From contig NC_092257.1 of the NCBI RefSeq assembly GCF_036320965.1, positions 19,327,913-19,391,912 on the forward strand: 64,000 bases of DNA. Direction: 5' to 3'. Below the pieces are notes generated by a model. It made no database searches, had not been told where the DNA came from, and worked only from the letters and a program-made list of their open reading frames with translations. The position numbers and the translations under genes are program-made. The DNA comes from Panulirus ornatus (Eukaryota; Arthropoda; Malacostraca; Decapoda; Palinuridae). Shown here piece after piece: positions 11,691 to 29,286 of this stretch (the stretch's first letter is position 1; each line of letters starts with the position of its first letter).

Positions 11691-12170
11691 CACTATGTAT
11701 TGAAAACACTGTAGAATAACACGAACGATTAAACTAGTCGGTTCATACCTAAGCGAAGCAGCCCAGAAAGTATGGCAGGAACATGAAGCTAACGTTGGTA
11801 CAAACTAAAGATAAATCAGAGATCTGGATAATAGTAGACACATGGAGCGCCCTTGGTTACCTCGAAGTCTCAAAGCACTTATGGACGCTCTAGCCATCCA
11901 TCGATACTCAACAATGATATCAGTGTTTGGCTTGGCTAAGTGAATCTCCTTCGAAAGACCAAAAATACATCACGAATGCAGGCACACATCCCAAACTGCC
12001 GGTGGTTACATACGTAAGGCACCAACAACACAGTACCATGTAATCACCCACATGCATCTGTACACACTACAGTTTTCTCTTCCATTTCAAACGATTCCTT
12101 CCCCCCCCCCCAGCGCCACCTCCTCTCTAACCACCCAATCAAAATAAAAACCGCCATTGGAGGGGATACC
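11691..12170. other. Intergenic DNA, no gene recognised
   Basis: AT-balanced unique sequence with a C-run near 12101-12110. Nothing is recognisable on either strand. Confidence 0.5.
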
Positions 12171-12173
12171 ATT

Positions 12174-12320
12174 GAGTTAGGTGAGGGGTAACGCTGGAGC
12201 CACGCAAACCGAGAGAGAGAGAGAGAGGTACCACCAGTGAGTTAGGTGAGGGGTAACGCTGGAGCCACGCAAACCGAGAGAGAGAGAGAGGTACCATCAG
12301 TGAGTTAGGTGAGGGGTAAC
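12174..12320. repeat. About 64-bp tandem repeat with internal (GA)n
   Basis: Two full units and a partial third begin GAGTTAGGTGAGGGGTAACG at 12174, 12239 and 12302. The 65- and 63-bp periods differ only by the length of an internal GA run, so a microsatellite is embedded in a minisatellite. Confidence 0.93.
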
Positions 12321-12364
12321 GTTAGAAACGCTCCAGCCATGGGAGGCACAATTGTGGTAAGTAT

Positions 12365-12510
12365 GGATGATGGGACCTGGTATGACTAATGGTACCTGAT
12401 ATGCTTCCTGGTATGGCTGATGGTACCTGGTATGGCTGATGGGACCTGGTATGGCTGATGGGACCTGGTATGGTTGATGGTACCTGGTATGGCTGATGGC
12501 AGCTATGTAT
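12365..12510. repeat. 19-bp minisatellite
   Basis: About eight units of the type GGTATGGCTGATGGGACCT, with alternating GGGACC and GGTACC forms. Confidence 0.95.
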
Positions 12511-12544
12511 GACGGATGGTAAGTGGTACGACGGATGAAGGTAA

Positions 12545-12850
12545 GCATCCTCTGTTCTCACCTTAGATACCACTGTAGAGACCTTCACCCTTTGTTCTCA
12601 CCTTAGATACCCCAGTAGAAACCCCTTCACCACCTGTTCTCACCCTATATACCACCGTAGAGACCATCACCCCTTTTTTCCCTCACCTAGATACCCCCCC
12701 AGCAGAGACCTTCACCATCTGGCCCTTCTCAAGATCACTCCATTAGAGCTGTTCTCAGTAAAGATACCCCAGTAGAAACCTTATCCTTCCCTTCTCAGCA
12801 CAGATACCCAGTTCTCATTACAGATACCCAGTTCTCAGTACAGATACCTC
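12545..12850. repeat. Degenerate ~45-bp tandem repeat
   Basis: Units contain TTCTCACCTTAGATACC, then CAGTAGA and ACCTTCACC. About seven diverged and partly shortened units are visible, the last ones reduced to CAGATACCCAGTTCTCA. This suggests an old, decaying array. Confidence 0.8.
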
Positions 12851-12989
12851 AGCAAGCGCAGAACTCTGCTGAGGAAGTCTTAACCCAACGAGCCATCTCG
12901 CCCCAAACAACATACAAGTTACCAGTCCTTTTCAGTTCCTTGGCAACATCATATTTGGTTACCTTCACTGAAAATTTCATTACACCTTA

Positions 12990-13480
12990 AAGAAAAAAAA
13001 AGATGATGATATACGCGTGCCTTTAATCCAGATGTATAGAATACTTCTGGGAGGGCGGATGGGAGGGAGAGGGAGAGAGAGGAGAGAGTGAGAGGGGAGA
13101 GAGGAGAGAGTGAATTTCCATCCCAAAGGCCCTTACTTCTTTTCATCGTCCTGTTTGCTTAACCTCTGCGTCTGTCGGCTGCTCTCCCCCGACTGCCCCG
13201 CACGCCACAACAGCTGTCCTGTTTTAATCATGTCCGCAAACACTGCCGCCAGCGGGGCGCTGTCTGGAAGAGGTTGGGGGCAAAAGGGGGCTAGTCGAAG
13301 GGGAGAAGGAGGAGGAGGAGGTGGAGAGGTTTGTAAAGAGGGTGCTTTTCCCCCACCTCCTCCTCCTCCCCTTCCACTCCTCCTTCCTACTTCCCCCTCC
13401 TCCTCCTCCCCTCCCACTCCTCCTCCCATCCCACTCCTCCTTCCTCCTCCTCCTCCTTCCCTTTTTTTTCCCAAGGAGGA
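12990..13480. other. Purine/pyrimidine-asymmetric low-complexity DNA
   Basis: GA-rich sequence at 13050-13110 and GGAGGA-rich sequence at 13300-13330 are followed by TCCTCC-rich sequence at 13350-13475. The GGA and TCC blocks are roughly self-complementary. Frames through this region give Gly/Arg or Pro/Leu strings and are not genes. Confidence 0.75.
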
Positions 13481-13755
13481 AGGCGCGGGTGAGTGTGTGG
13501 TGATGCTCTCGAGTGGGGGAGGGGTTAACAGTGTTCCCTTTCTGCTGGCGGAGGAGGGTGTGTCGTCTCTCGGTGTTTACAAGGAAGGGAGGGATGCGTG
13601 TCTTGATTTCTTCCAAAGGGACCGAGGCTGTCGCTGGTCTATTTGAGTCGAAGGGAAGGGCAAGAGAGGGTTTTTTTTTTTTGATTGTTTTACTCTTCCT
13701 TCCCTGGCATGAGGGGGGGATTTATCTGTTTCTAGCCTAAGGCACCATTTATCGT

Positions 13756-13937
<182 letters not shown>

Positions 13938-14074
13938 GACATATATTTGGGCCCACTTGGGCCCACTTGCCATCTGTTGTGCCCACTGTATGCTCCATAC
14001 TTGCCTCCACCTACCCCTAGTCATGCATCCTTCATACATACTGTCATCAAAATGTCTTACTTGCATATATCCCT

Positions 14075-14285
14075 CAGTGGAGAGATGAGTAAGTTGACAT
14101 ATTCGTCAGTGGAGGGATGAGTGAATTGTCATATTTCTCAGTGGAGGGTTGAGTGTATTGTCATATTTCTCAGTGGAGGGATGAGTAAGTTGCCACATTC
14201 CTCAGTGGAAAGATGAGTAGGCTGTCACATTCCACAGTGGAAGGATGAGCAAGCTGCCGTGTTCCTGAGTGGAGAGATGTGGCCT
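14075..14285. repeat. 32-bp minisatellite, about 6-7 copies
   Basis: Units start CAGTGGAGGGATGAGT; starts at 14107 and 14139 give a 32-bp period. Divergence is 10-25%. Confidence 0.92.
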
Positions 14286-14289
14286 TTGC

Positions 14290-15045
14290 GTCACTGTTTA
14301 CATAATGGGAGATTCGTCCTCAAGGACTAAAAGCAAGAAATTAGAATGGAAGAGGAAGGTGACGAGGCGAGAGAGGAGAGAAAACATGTCTTCTAGTATG
14401 TAGGTAGGAGGGAAGGGAACGAGTCTTGCCTCTTTTGGTCGGTGTTTATTTGGCCAGAAGGAAGGGAGGCGGGTGCTAGTATTGGCTGGTGTCGTCTACT
14501 CCACCTTTCCAAGCCATAACCCAGGCTGGGATAATGGAACCCTGGAGGCCACAAGACCGCTGACCTGAGCATATCAGTGGTAGGAGGTAGATGCTCACCC
14601 TAAAGGGTGGCCCAGGGTCATTCCTGGAGCTTCCATCCCCTGATGGATATGAACTATGAATATATGTCCTTCTCTGTCGTGTGTGATCTTATATGGTCGT
14701 GGATCTCAAGATCATAGATAAGATACTCCTGGAAATGATCTCTCAATACTATATTCCTGAGTCTTATTCGTAAGCTGTTCCTGGAAGAGATCCTTCAACA
14801 CAATATCTCTTTGGGTTAGAGATGAGGTGTTCCTGGAGCGAGCTATGATGTCACTGGAGTATTGTAAATAAGATGTTTATGAAAAGGTCATTTCTACATT
14901 AAGGTTCTGAGTGTGGTGAACATGGCAGATGTTAAGCACATGTTGCCCCAGCACCAGCTGTTATGACAGATGTTGTAGTGTTGATGCGCCGTCATGGAAG
15001 AGGTCTTTGTCATGCGCATGATGCTGAAGGGATGATGTCGTGGGT
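14290..15045. other. Intergenic DNA, possible decayed repeat
   Basis: Phrases such as TTCCTGGA followed by GATC and CTCAATACT recur loosely between 14690 and 14840, hinting at an old tandem array. No gene or retroelement motif is seen. Confidence 0.4.
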
Positions 15046-15545
15046 CTACTTTGTGCTGGAAGGCTGGTGGTGAGGGTCAGCATGATGCTGGAAGGCTGGT
15101 GGTGAGGGTCAGCATGATGCTGGAAGGCTGGTGGTGTGAGTCAGCATGGTGCTGGAAGGCTGGTGGTGTGAGTCAGCATGGTGCTGGAAGGCTGGTGGTG
15201 TGGGTCAGCATGGTGCTGGAAGGCTGGTGGTGTGGGTCAGCATGGTGCTGGAAGGCTGGTGGTGAGGGTCAGCATGGTGCTGGAAGGCTGGTGGTGAGGG
15301 TCAGCATGGTGCTGGAAGGCTGGTGGTGAGGGTCAGCATGGTGCTGGAAGGCTGGTGGTGAGGGTCAGCATGGTGCTGGAAGGCTGATGGTGAGGGTCAG
15401 CATGGTGCTGGAAGGCTGGTGGTGTGAGGGTCAGCATGGTGCTGGAAGGCTGGTGGTGTGGGTCAGCATGGTGCTGGAAGGCTGGTGGTGTGGGGTCAGC
15501 ATGGTGCTGGAAGGCTTCTGGTAGTGTAGGCCAGCATGGTTCTGG
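15046..15545. repeat. 32-bp minisatellite, about 15 copies
   Basis: Units are of the type GGAAGGCTGGTGGTG followed by TGGGTCAGCATGGTGCT; starts at 15122 and 15154 give a 32-bp period. Variants are mostly GTGTGG, GTGAGG and GTGTGAG. Because 32 is not a multiple of three, the false open frame repeats every 96 nt. Confidence 0.97.
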
Positions 15546-15815
15546 AAGACTGATGGTGGCGTGGTAGAGGCAGGAAGTAGATATATTCCTGATCTTGGAA
15601 ATATAACTTTAACACTCTGATCAAATCCTGTTGTGGAAATATAACAGATTCATATGACGAATAGATAACTAATGTGGATAACAAGTGACATGATAACACG
15701 TTATCAAGGGGGTTTAATTTCCTTTTTCGGACGTTCCCTTATTCCGTATCTTCCCTCCTTTCGCATCTCTTTCTATACCTCTATATTCTCCCCTTCCCTT
15801 CCCTTCAGGAGTCAG

Positions 15816-15819
<4 letters not shown>

Positions 15820-15877
<58 letters not shown>
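15820..15877. repeat. (AC)n microsatellite, 58 bp
   Basis: A perfect AC run. Confidence 0.98.
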
Positions 15878-16932
<1,055 letters not shown>

Positions 16933-16935
<3 letters not shown>

Positions 16936-17328
16936 TTCCCTCCCACCATTCTCCCTCTAACTCTTCTTAACTCCGACCCTCTCACTCACTCTCCTTCCCT
17001 CCGTTCCTCTTACTCATTCTCACCTTCCTCTGTCCCTCTATCTTTCTCTCACCCGGATCGCCATCAAATATCACTCCTTTCACCTATTTTTTCCTTTTAA
17101 GGTCAATTCTATTTGGTGTCCATTAATTTCTTCTGTAAGCCGCTTCACTTCTCTCATTTCTTTTGTTTCTAACTCTTTTTTTTCTGATCATTATTATATC
17201 TCTTTTTTGGTATAATTTCTCGTCCTTCGATTTCACTTACTGTACATATCAAATTAAATGTATAGAATATATCTGTACTTCCATTTTGATCCATGTACAC
17301 AAACACGCAGATCTTGGGAGGTGGGGGT
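16933..17328. other. T-rich DNA between CT and GT tracts
   Basis: Pyrimidine-rich then T-rich sequence with no recognisable feature. Confidence 0.5.
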
Positions 17329-17374
<46 letters not shown>

Positions 17375-17386
17375 TGTGTGTGTGTG
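17329..17386. repeat. (GT)n microsatellite
   Basis: A GT run of about 58 bp with one A interruption. Confidence 0.96.
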
Positions 17387-17646
17387 GGTGTGGGGAGGTT
17401 GCATTAAGCAACTAAGGCGTCCCAAGCTGATCAAAATTCTGGGGCCAATTTGTCGCCACAATCGTGTAATGGACGAGACAATAGAAAGGGGAGATCGACA
17501 GGTTGGGAAATGATTCCACGACTCAATGACATTAGCAGAGAGATCAGTGGCCAATGTAATTACCATTTGTGTGTCACGGGTTTTAAAATGGTGTTGCACC
17601 CCCCCGTCTCTTTATCTTGCACCATGTCTTTATACTCCTATTGTGT

Positions 17647-17650
<4 letters not shown>

Positions 17651-17677
<27 letters not shown>
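17651..17677. repeat. (AC)n microsatellite
   Basis: A short AC run at the 3' side (minus-strand sense) of the SINE-like fragment next to it, and possibly its tail. Confidence 0.9.
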
Positions 17678-17681
<4 letters not shown>

Positions 17682-17790
17682 AGCCTAAGCCAGATACCTA
17701 TGTATCAACCAGCCTCGAGGGGAGGATGAACACCTGGGATGGGTATCGGTCGTATGTCAAGCCCAGGATTCGAACCCATACGGTCTATAC
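17676..17790 (-). mobile_element. Possible tRNA-derived SINE fragment
   Basis: The minus strand carries a clear B-box, GGGTTCGAATCC (complement of 17766-17777), but no A-box at the right distance, so the tRNA-like head is cut off or decayed. About 90 bp of body follows, including the complement of CTAGCCTAAGCCAGATACC, ending at a (TG)n tract. A B-box-containing start and a simple-repeat tail are typical of SINEs. A single B-box can occur by chance, so the call is tentative. Confidence 0.4.
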
Positions 17791-17827
17791 ACACAGGTAC
17801 ACAACAAACTACATATGTACGTACGTT

Positions 17828-19289
<1,462 letters not shown>

Positions 19290-19575
19290 TTCAGCTGTGA
19301 GTAGCAATGCCTCCCCAGCACTTCAGCTGAGAGTATCACATCCCTCACCATCACTTCGACTGAGAGTGTCACTCCCTGGCCAGTACTTCAGCTGAGAACA
19401 TCACCTCTTTCGTCAGTCACTCCCTCGCCAGTACTTCAGCTGAGAGCGTCACCTCCCTCGCCAGTCACTCCCTCGCCAGTACTTCAGCTGAGAGCGTCAC
19501 CTCCCTCGCCAGTCACTCCCTCGCCAGTACTTCAGCTGAGAGCGTCACCTCCCTCGCCAGCACTTCGCGGTGACT
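19290..19575. repeat. 48-bp minisatellite with homogenised right end
   Basis: Units start GTACTTCAGCTGAGAGCGTC; starts at 19431, 19479 and 19527 give exactly 48 bp. The last units are near-identical, while those before 19400 are diverged or shortened (for example CACTTCGACTGAGAGTG). This suggests recent expansion at the right edge. Confidence 0.95.
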
Positions 19576-20138
19576 TCTCGTGAGATCGAAGTGGCCCTTC
19601 GCCTGCAGGTCGTTTCCTGCTTTTGATAATTTCTTGACAAGTCCTGCTCTCCCTCCCTCCTCCACCCTTGCTGGTGAATGGCCTCTCCTCTCTCCGGGGG
19701 CTTTTGTTCTAATTCCTGACACTTGCTTTTGTACTGTGAGAGAGAGGCAACCTTTGATCACCTCTCACTCTCCTTCGCTCCTTTGTCTCAGATCTGTTAT
19801 CATAATTTTTCCCCTCATCCCTTCCTCTATATTTTTTTTTTTATCATGTATTGGTTCCTCGTTCTCTAAGTTTTGATATTCCACGAATCAACTATATATT
19901 TTTTTCTACCCAACAAGTCTTGATTTTGTCTCATTTTTAGCACACTCTTTTCTTCATCTCTCGTTTACATTGATCCTCTCACTCCTTTCCTTTCTCCCCA
20001 CCCACCCTTCTCACTCTCTTTCTGAAAAGCTAATCTCCTTTCACGTCTCTTTCCTAATCTCTTTCCTCAGTACCGTTTTAAAATCCATTACCCTCTATCT
20101 TCCGAAATAAGTGTTTCTTTCCACCCATCCCAATCATC

Positions 20139-20141
<3 letters not shown>
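19576..20141. other. Pyrimidine-rich DNA, no gene
   Basis: C+T-rich with several T-runs. Nothing else is seen. Confidence 0.5.

Positions 20142-20188
<47 letters not shown>
20142..20188. repeat. (CT)n microsatellite
   Basis: A CT run of about 47 bp. Shorter TCCC and CAT repeats follow at 20287-20330. Confidence 0.96.
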
Positions 20189-20190
<2 letters not shown>

Positions 20191-20534
20191 CTCCTCCTTG
20201 ATCTATCTCCTCTTTCCTCCTCTCCCTTCAACTCTCCCCTTTATAGTCTTTCACCCTTGTAAAATCTCCTTCACTCACCTCTATCTTCCTCCCTCCCTCC
20301 TTCCCTCCCTCCCTCATCATCATCATCATCTTGCTGCCTCTCACCCGAGATGAAAAGGAGAACTACGCTAATCTTAGGCTAATGAGTCTGTCCAACCAAG
20401 ACTGGGGTATCATCTCCTCCGTCGTGTCGAAGCAGGAGGAGGCGACGACAAGGGGCTGCAAATCCTCCCCCCTCCTGGATCATGCCTTGCCAAAGGGAAG
20501 AACAATAGAAAGATCAAAGCAAGATCTTTTTTGC

Positions 20535-20595
20535 CTCCTCTAAGGATCAGTCGTCTGTTCCTGACGCCACCTTATAAAGGCAAGAAACAGCGACC
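20535..20595 (+). mobile_element. Weak, decayed copy of SINE-like 3' end (copy D)
   Basis: The sequence CCTCTAAGGATCAGTCGTCT, then GTTCCTGACGCCACCTTATA and AGAAACAGCGA, aligns loosely with the tail region of the elements at 26404-26643 and 988-1064. The terminal hairpin core is disrupted. An AC/TA tract follows at 20629. Confidence 0.45.
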
Positions 20596-20625
20596 ATGTT
20601 TAAAAGAAAGATGAATTCTTTTTGT

Positions 20626-20628
<3 letters not shown>

Positions 20629-20689
<61 letters not shown>

Positions 20690-20704
20690 TTGTGATATAT
20701 ATAT
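20629..20704. repeat. (AC)n with short (TA)n
   Basis: About 49 bp of AC is followed by two short, interrupted TA runs. Confidence 0.95.
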
Positions 20705-20812
20705 GGCAAAGTTAGTGCCAAAGTTAGTGACAACAAAGTACAAGAAAACTGAGTAACAAAGTGTGTGTCGGGGGGGGAGAGAGACAAGCCATGCATGGAC
20801 CAGCTGAGGGGC

Positions 20813-21871
<1,059 letters not shown>

Positions 21872-21997
21872 AAGCTTGAAGTCGTTTATGCAAATGCTAG
21901 AGGCCTAACTTCGAAGCGAGCTGCTCGGATCATATATATGCGAATTCCGAGATACTCAACATAATCGCCTTAAATGAATCATGGATTAGCAAGGTCA
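21872..21997 (+). pseudogene. Non-LTR retrotransposon endonuclease fragment
   Basis: Two blocks typical of the start of an apurinic-type endonuclease domain can be read on the plus strand. VVYANARGLTSKRAARII (from about 21881) resembles the N-A-R-S-L motif. After a frame change, SEILNIIALNESWIS (from about 21946) resembles the conserved N-P-x-I-I-x-I-T-E-T-W-L region with its catalytic glutamate. The 22000-22500 sequence does not continue the domain recognisably. The spacing fits CR1/L2 and Jockey elements. One frameshift within 130 bp shows that it is a dead copy. Confidence 0.6.
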
Positions 21998-24060
21998 GTA
22001 TAGCATTTGTTCGCTGAAGTAGCGACAACAGGGTGTGTTGGATACGGTTGCGAGAAGCTGCACCCACTAGAAAGGGATTGGATACCTTATCTGTTGTCAG
22101 GAAAAGAATTCAATTCCGTCATTGATACCCTCACCGTCGTGGTTCATAAGGGATCGCAACGTCGTGCTTACGAGAGTAAAACTCGCGTCCTTGCTGTGTG
22201 CATCATTAGTCACAGTGTGGAGACGTTGCTGGAAATTATGCACATTCGGAATAGCTCCCCAGACGGCATGCCTCCCGCTGTAATGAATTCAGTCAGACTC
22301 TCATTCAAAAACTTTTCTTTTTTTCTCCCTGCTATTAACTGCTGACGTGTAGAAAGGCAAGAACGTGTCACCAGAAGGAGATGTAACTCAGGTTGCTTAA
22401 TTTCGGTGCCATATTTCTTGTCCTCCTCTGCACCTTCTTTCATAGAAGCGTGAAACACACTTCAGAATCCTATTCTAGTCTTAGGCTAATATATCATGTG
22501 GAATAAGCTTGCTTACTATATATTCTATTACTTATGTACCTGTATGTAGTTCTAGTATTTGCCAAAGGGTATGTCATTTTTGCCTCATTTGATATAAACC
22601 TTGAGCTAAGGGCCCTGGCGACAGGCTCGGTACAATATACACTCCCTTGTCCCTTACACACACACACGAACGTCTACGGCTTAGTTCCTTGTTAGATGGT
22701 AGACATTCCCGAAGTTTTCTTTCACTACGTTCTATACTCATCCCTTTGCATTGATCAGGTTAATTGCTTTTTCATCACCCATGCATCAGACCAGATGTAG
22801 ATGTTCGTCTACGGGGCCTGGAGTGAGATGATACATTTATCCTCATATATCAATTCCCTCATGACCATGGCATCACTCGCCTACATATTCAAGTAGGAGT
22901 CCAAGGGTTCAGGCACGTCTTTCACAGGATCAAGAGAAGCAAATGGCCATAGGATCTGGTAACCTCTGGCATGCTACACTTGACCTCCAACCCAACATGG
23001 AGACTACTCCTCGAACATGGACCCTCTCTGTTCTCTTCCTCTACTGTCCAATCTACCCTTCGAAGGAGTGTTCCTCCGATGTCTACTCGAGGATCCAACG
23101 TCTGTGCCATACGCTTTTGTGGCACCGGTTGAGTCAGATACCATCCAGCAGAACAGGTTCCACATACAATTGACCCAAAAGTCTTTATCGTCTCTAACGA
23201 GGATGACCCACTCTTAACAATCTGACGAGGTCGTTACACATGACCTCCTTTCCCTTGACTTCGTCTTATATATCTCTCTCTCAGGTAGTGGTGATCAGTG
23301 AGAGGCGACTGAGCAATAAATGTGATTATGATAACATTTACAATGACCAGGGTAGAAATGATGATGGTGTGGTGGGAGCAGTACGTACGTGTGGGTGATC
23401 AGACTGAAGAAAATGGTGTAATGGTAGATGGGTACAGATTAAAAGGAAAATATTTGGGAATGAGGTAAAAAGACTAGTTTTGTACTTATTACAAATGCAG
23501 TGCAGAGATTAATCATAATGGTGATCGCTTTCATTCCTGATTAGGTCGTCAAAGAAAAATAAACATTCGGCCTTTCTAAATACTCTTCATTAACATGAAA
23601 TTTCAAAATCAAATCATCTACACTGCCATGTTTTTCCGGGCAACCCGTCCCTCCCTCGACTTTTCACCTCATATTTCAAAAAGCTTCCTCGAAATCCAAA
23701 TTGAATTTGCTTTTCCTTGCTTAATTTCCTCTTCAATTAAGATCCTCTTTATCACGTCTTCGCTCCCTAATTAACTTGAATCCATGTTTCCAAACTTTTT
23801 CTCTCTTATTTTTTTTTCCCCTGTTTTGGGTCCTCACCTTCTCTTCCCCCTTCCCCCTTTTGACATTTTCCCCCCTCCCTTCCTACCTCACCCCCCTCCT
23901 GAAGTTCATATGCCTCCGTCAAATGTTTATTCCCCCACCGAGGCAACTCTAATTAGCAATCTAAAGTCACAAGTTCCGTGTGAACTAAGTAGCACTTTTG
24001 ATGCGAGAGTTGCCTGTCGCCTGGCCTTTATTGAGTCTCTGGGAGGTCGTCCTCTGTAGG
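21998..24060. other. Long intergenic stretch, no gene recognised
   Basis: The sequence is largely unique. Short open frames such as 22007-22345 show no family motif. It contains T-rich (23795-23830) and C-rich (23860-23905) patches. A continuation of the upstream endonuclease is possible but unsupported. Confidence 0.45.
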
Positions 24061-24064
24061 AAGG

Positions 24065-24415
24065 GACCAAAAGTTACCCGGAAATGGGTCCCTGGGTCTC
24101 CCAGACGTGTGGGTCCTGGGTCTCCCAGACGTTTGGGTCCTGGGTCTCCCAGACGTTGCCCGGAAATGGGTTGTGAGCCTCAGAAATTTCCCGGAAATAG
24201 GTTCTAGGTCCTATATGTTACACGGAAATGGGTTCTGGGACCCAGATGTTGCCCGGAAGTGGGCTCTGGGTCAAAGATGTGCCCAGAAATGGGTTCGAAT
24301 ATCCCAGATCTTGCCCGTAAATGAGCTCGGAGTCCCAAATACTGGCCTGAAGTGGGTTTTGAGTCCCAGACTTTGCCCGAATATGGGTTCTGTATCCCAG
24401 ATGGTACTCATCGAG
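24065..24415. repeat. Degenerate ~33-bp minisatellite
   Basis: About ten units of the form TTGCCCGGAAATGGGTTCTG plus GGTCCCAGATG are seen. The left end has three tight copies of a shorter unit containing GGGTCTCCCAGACG, so the array has two phases of growth. Confidence 0.85.
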
Positions 24416-24429
24416 TACCACATTACTAC

Positions 24430-24645
24430 TCGCACCTCATTACCACTGCCACCACATCACCACTCCTACCTTACCACCACTCCCGCCACATCACCACTGC
24501 CACCACATCACCACTCACCACTGCCACCACATCACCACTGCCACCACATCACCACTGCCACCACATCACCACTCCCACCACATCACCACTCCCACCACAT
24601 CACCACTCCCACCACATCACCACTCCCACCACATCAACACCACTG
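24430..24645. repeat. 17-bp minisatellite
   Basis: Units are CCACCACATCACCACTG or the same ending in C; about ten copies, some shortened to CACTCACCACTG. It grades into CCACTATCACTACC-type sequence up to about 24800. Confidence 0.95.
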
Positions 24646-24859
24646 CAGAAAACCCCTCCACCAATACAGCCACCAATCTCCACTATCACTACCACTATGA
24701 CAACCACTATCACTGCCACTGTCGATATCACTGCCATTACAGTTTCCACTATATCATCCACTACAATCATCCCTTCCCTAGTTTCCACTACAGTGGAGTT
24801 GGTAATTGCATCAGAACCCACGATTGTGATTTATCAAAGAGAGGAAAGTTGTTACCAGT

Positions 24860-25008
<149 letters not shown>

Positions 25009-25332
25009 TATGCCAACAACATATATTATTCCGGGGAATATCAAAAGGTGAGAGAGAAACGGACTCCTCCCATCCTATAGTATCTATCGTCAACTCCATC
25101 CTAAGTATCAGACTCGCAGGGGAATGGGACCTAATCTTATATCCCCTGACGGAACACTACTGTGTGAGTGAGGATATTGATCTCAAACTCGGTCAACAGG
25201 GTCCACCTGAATCTTTCGTGTTGTTTATCATTCGTGTCCCAGTTGGACTAAACCCACGTCAAGATACACGCATGCAGATGAGTTAGGGACACACAGAGAC
25301 ACCCTTACAATCACAAAGTATGCATAGAAACA

Positions 25333-25334
<2 letters not shown>
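25009..25334. other. Unique DNA, no gene recognised
   Basis: About 330 bp of apparently single-copy sequence between the CT and TA tracts. Confidence 0.5.

Positions 25335-25426
<92 letters not shown>
25335..25426. repeat. (TA)n microsatellite
   Basis: About 92 bp of TA with one TGTA interruption. It abuts the 3' end of SINE-like copy A. Confidence 0.97.
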
Positions 25427-25428
<2 letters not shown>

Positions 25429-25547
25429 TTTTCTTTTCTTTCAAACTATTCGCCATTTCCCGCATTAGCGAGGTAGCGTTAAGAACAGAGGACTGGGCCT
25501 TTAAGGGAATACCCTCACCTGGCCGAATTCTCTGTTCCTTCTTTTGG

Positions 25548-25578
<31 letters not shown>

Positions 25579-25676
25579 GAGAGGGGAGGATTTCCAGCCC
25601 CCCGCTCCCTCCCCTTTTAGTCGCCTTCTACGACACGCAGGGAATACGTGGGAAGTATTCTTTCTCCCCTATCCCC

Positions 25677-25680
<4 letters not shown>
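25427..25680 (-). mobile_element. SINE-like element, full copy A (minus)
   Basis: Read on the minus strand, the element begins at CCCTGGGGATAGGGGAGAAA and carries a 6-bp inverted repeat GAATAC/GTATTC. It then has GGCGACTAAAAGGGG, a CCTCCCCTCTCG block and an internal T-run, followed by CAAAAGAAGGAACAGAGAA and AGGCCCAGTCCTCTGTTCTT. It ends in CGCTACCTCGCTAATGCGGG plus AAATGGCGAATAG, after which (TA)n begins. It aligns along its whole length with copy B at 26404-26643 in the opposite orientation, with different lengths of the internal A/T-run. (TA)n lies on both sides of both copies. No tRNA, 7SL or 5S head is recognisable, and there is no coding capacity. The 3' motif is shared with the RTE-like element nearby, which suggests mobilisation by it. 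Confidence 0.85.
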
Positions 25681-25734
<54 letters not shown>

Positions 25735-25790
25735 TCGCACATACAAACACATACACACATACACACACACACACACACACAAACGCGTGC
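25681..25790. repeat. (TA)n then (AC)n-rich compound repeat
   Basis: About 48 bp of TA abuts the head of SINE-like copy A and grades into an interrupted CA tract. Confidence 0.95.
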
Positions 25791-26000
25791 GCGGGCACGA
25801 CACTCTATCTTGAAAAATCCGATCCCCATCTTTCGGAGAGAGAGAAAAAAAAGATAAAAGATAGTTTATATCACACCATTCATCTCGGTGACTCAGGGGA
25901 GCAATCTGATCTGGGCAGGTCATCCATCATTCATGTGTGGGAGAGGCAACCGAGTCAGTTGGAACCAACCCCCGACCCCCATCCTAGTATGAAAATAGTC

Positions 26001-26122
<122 letters not shown>

Positions 26123-26287
26123 TTTTTTTTTTACTATCCCTGACTAGATTATATTCCTGTCGTAAAAGGGAAGAGTGGCAGATGATGGTCGATCAGGGAT
26201 GGCGTAAATTACATTAGTGGCGCATTACATCAGCGAGTTTTATGTCTGTCCCAGATGGAGAGGAGTGAGACAGAAGGCTGCAGTAGA

Positions 26288-27643
<1,356 letters not shown>

Positions 27644-27687
<44 letters not shown>
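27644..27687. repeat. (TA)n microsatellite
   Basis: About 44 bp of TA directly at the outer end of the inverted RTE segment. Confidence 0.96.
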
Positions 27688-27691
<4 letters not shown>

Positions 27692-28017
27692 TGATATCAC
27701 TGGGAATATATCTCCTGTGGGAGGACATAGTGTATGTAGGAAATATGACACAGTATGGTATTGGCCTAGCCTTGGATATATTGTTACCTCCCCGTAACCC
27801 GGTGGTGACGCCCTAAAAGGATGAACCTCGTCCAAAACGAATCATCAGAAAAAAAGAAAAAATATTTTCTTTTTTGATCCAGTGGATCCAACCACTCTGC
27901 AATATACCCACTACGAAAATCCACTACGAAAATATCATTGCACAATATGTCATACAGTGAATCAATACTCGAGCAAAATATTGTTTGAACCAAGAGAATA
28001 ACATATCATTAATTGCA
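27688..28017. other. Unique DNA, no gene recognised
   Basis: About 330 bp with no recognisable feature. The direct duplication CCACTACGAAAAT at about 27908-27934 is minor. Confidence 0.5.
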
Positions 28018-28390
28018 GGCCTCGGAATTAATCACAGCCCCTGGGATTAATCGCAGTTTGGGGATTAATCGCATCCCCTGGGATTAATTGTAATCTCGGG
28101 GATTAATCGCATCCCCTGGGATTAATTGTAATCTCGGGGATTAATCGCATCCCCTGGGATTAATTGTAATCTCGGGGATTAATCGCATCCCCTGGGATTA
28201 ATTGTAATCTCGGGGATTAATCGTATCCCCTGGGATTATTTGTAATCCCGGGGATTAATCGCATCCGCTGGAATTAATCAGAGACCCTGGGATTAAATCA
28301 CATTCCCTGGGATTAATCGTAGCCCCGGAGATCAATTGTATCCCGGGATTAATCACAGCCCCTGCGATTATTCGTATCCCCTGGGATTAC
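28018..28390. repeat. 38-bp minisatellite with 19-bp half-units
   Basis: Units read CTGGGATTAATTGTAATCTC then GGGGATTAATCGCATCCC; starts at 28081 and 28119 give 38 bp. Each half contains GGATTAAT, so the unit is an old 19-bp dimer. The four central copies are near-identical, and both edges are diverged. Confidence 0.95.
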
Positions 28391-29286
<896 letters not shown>

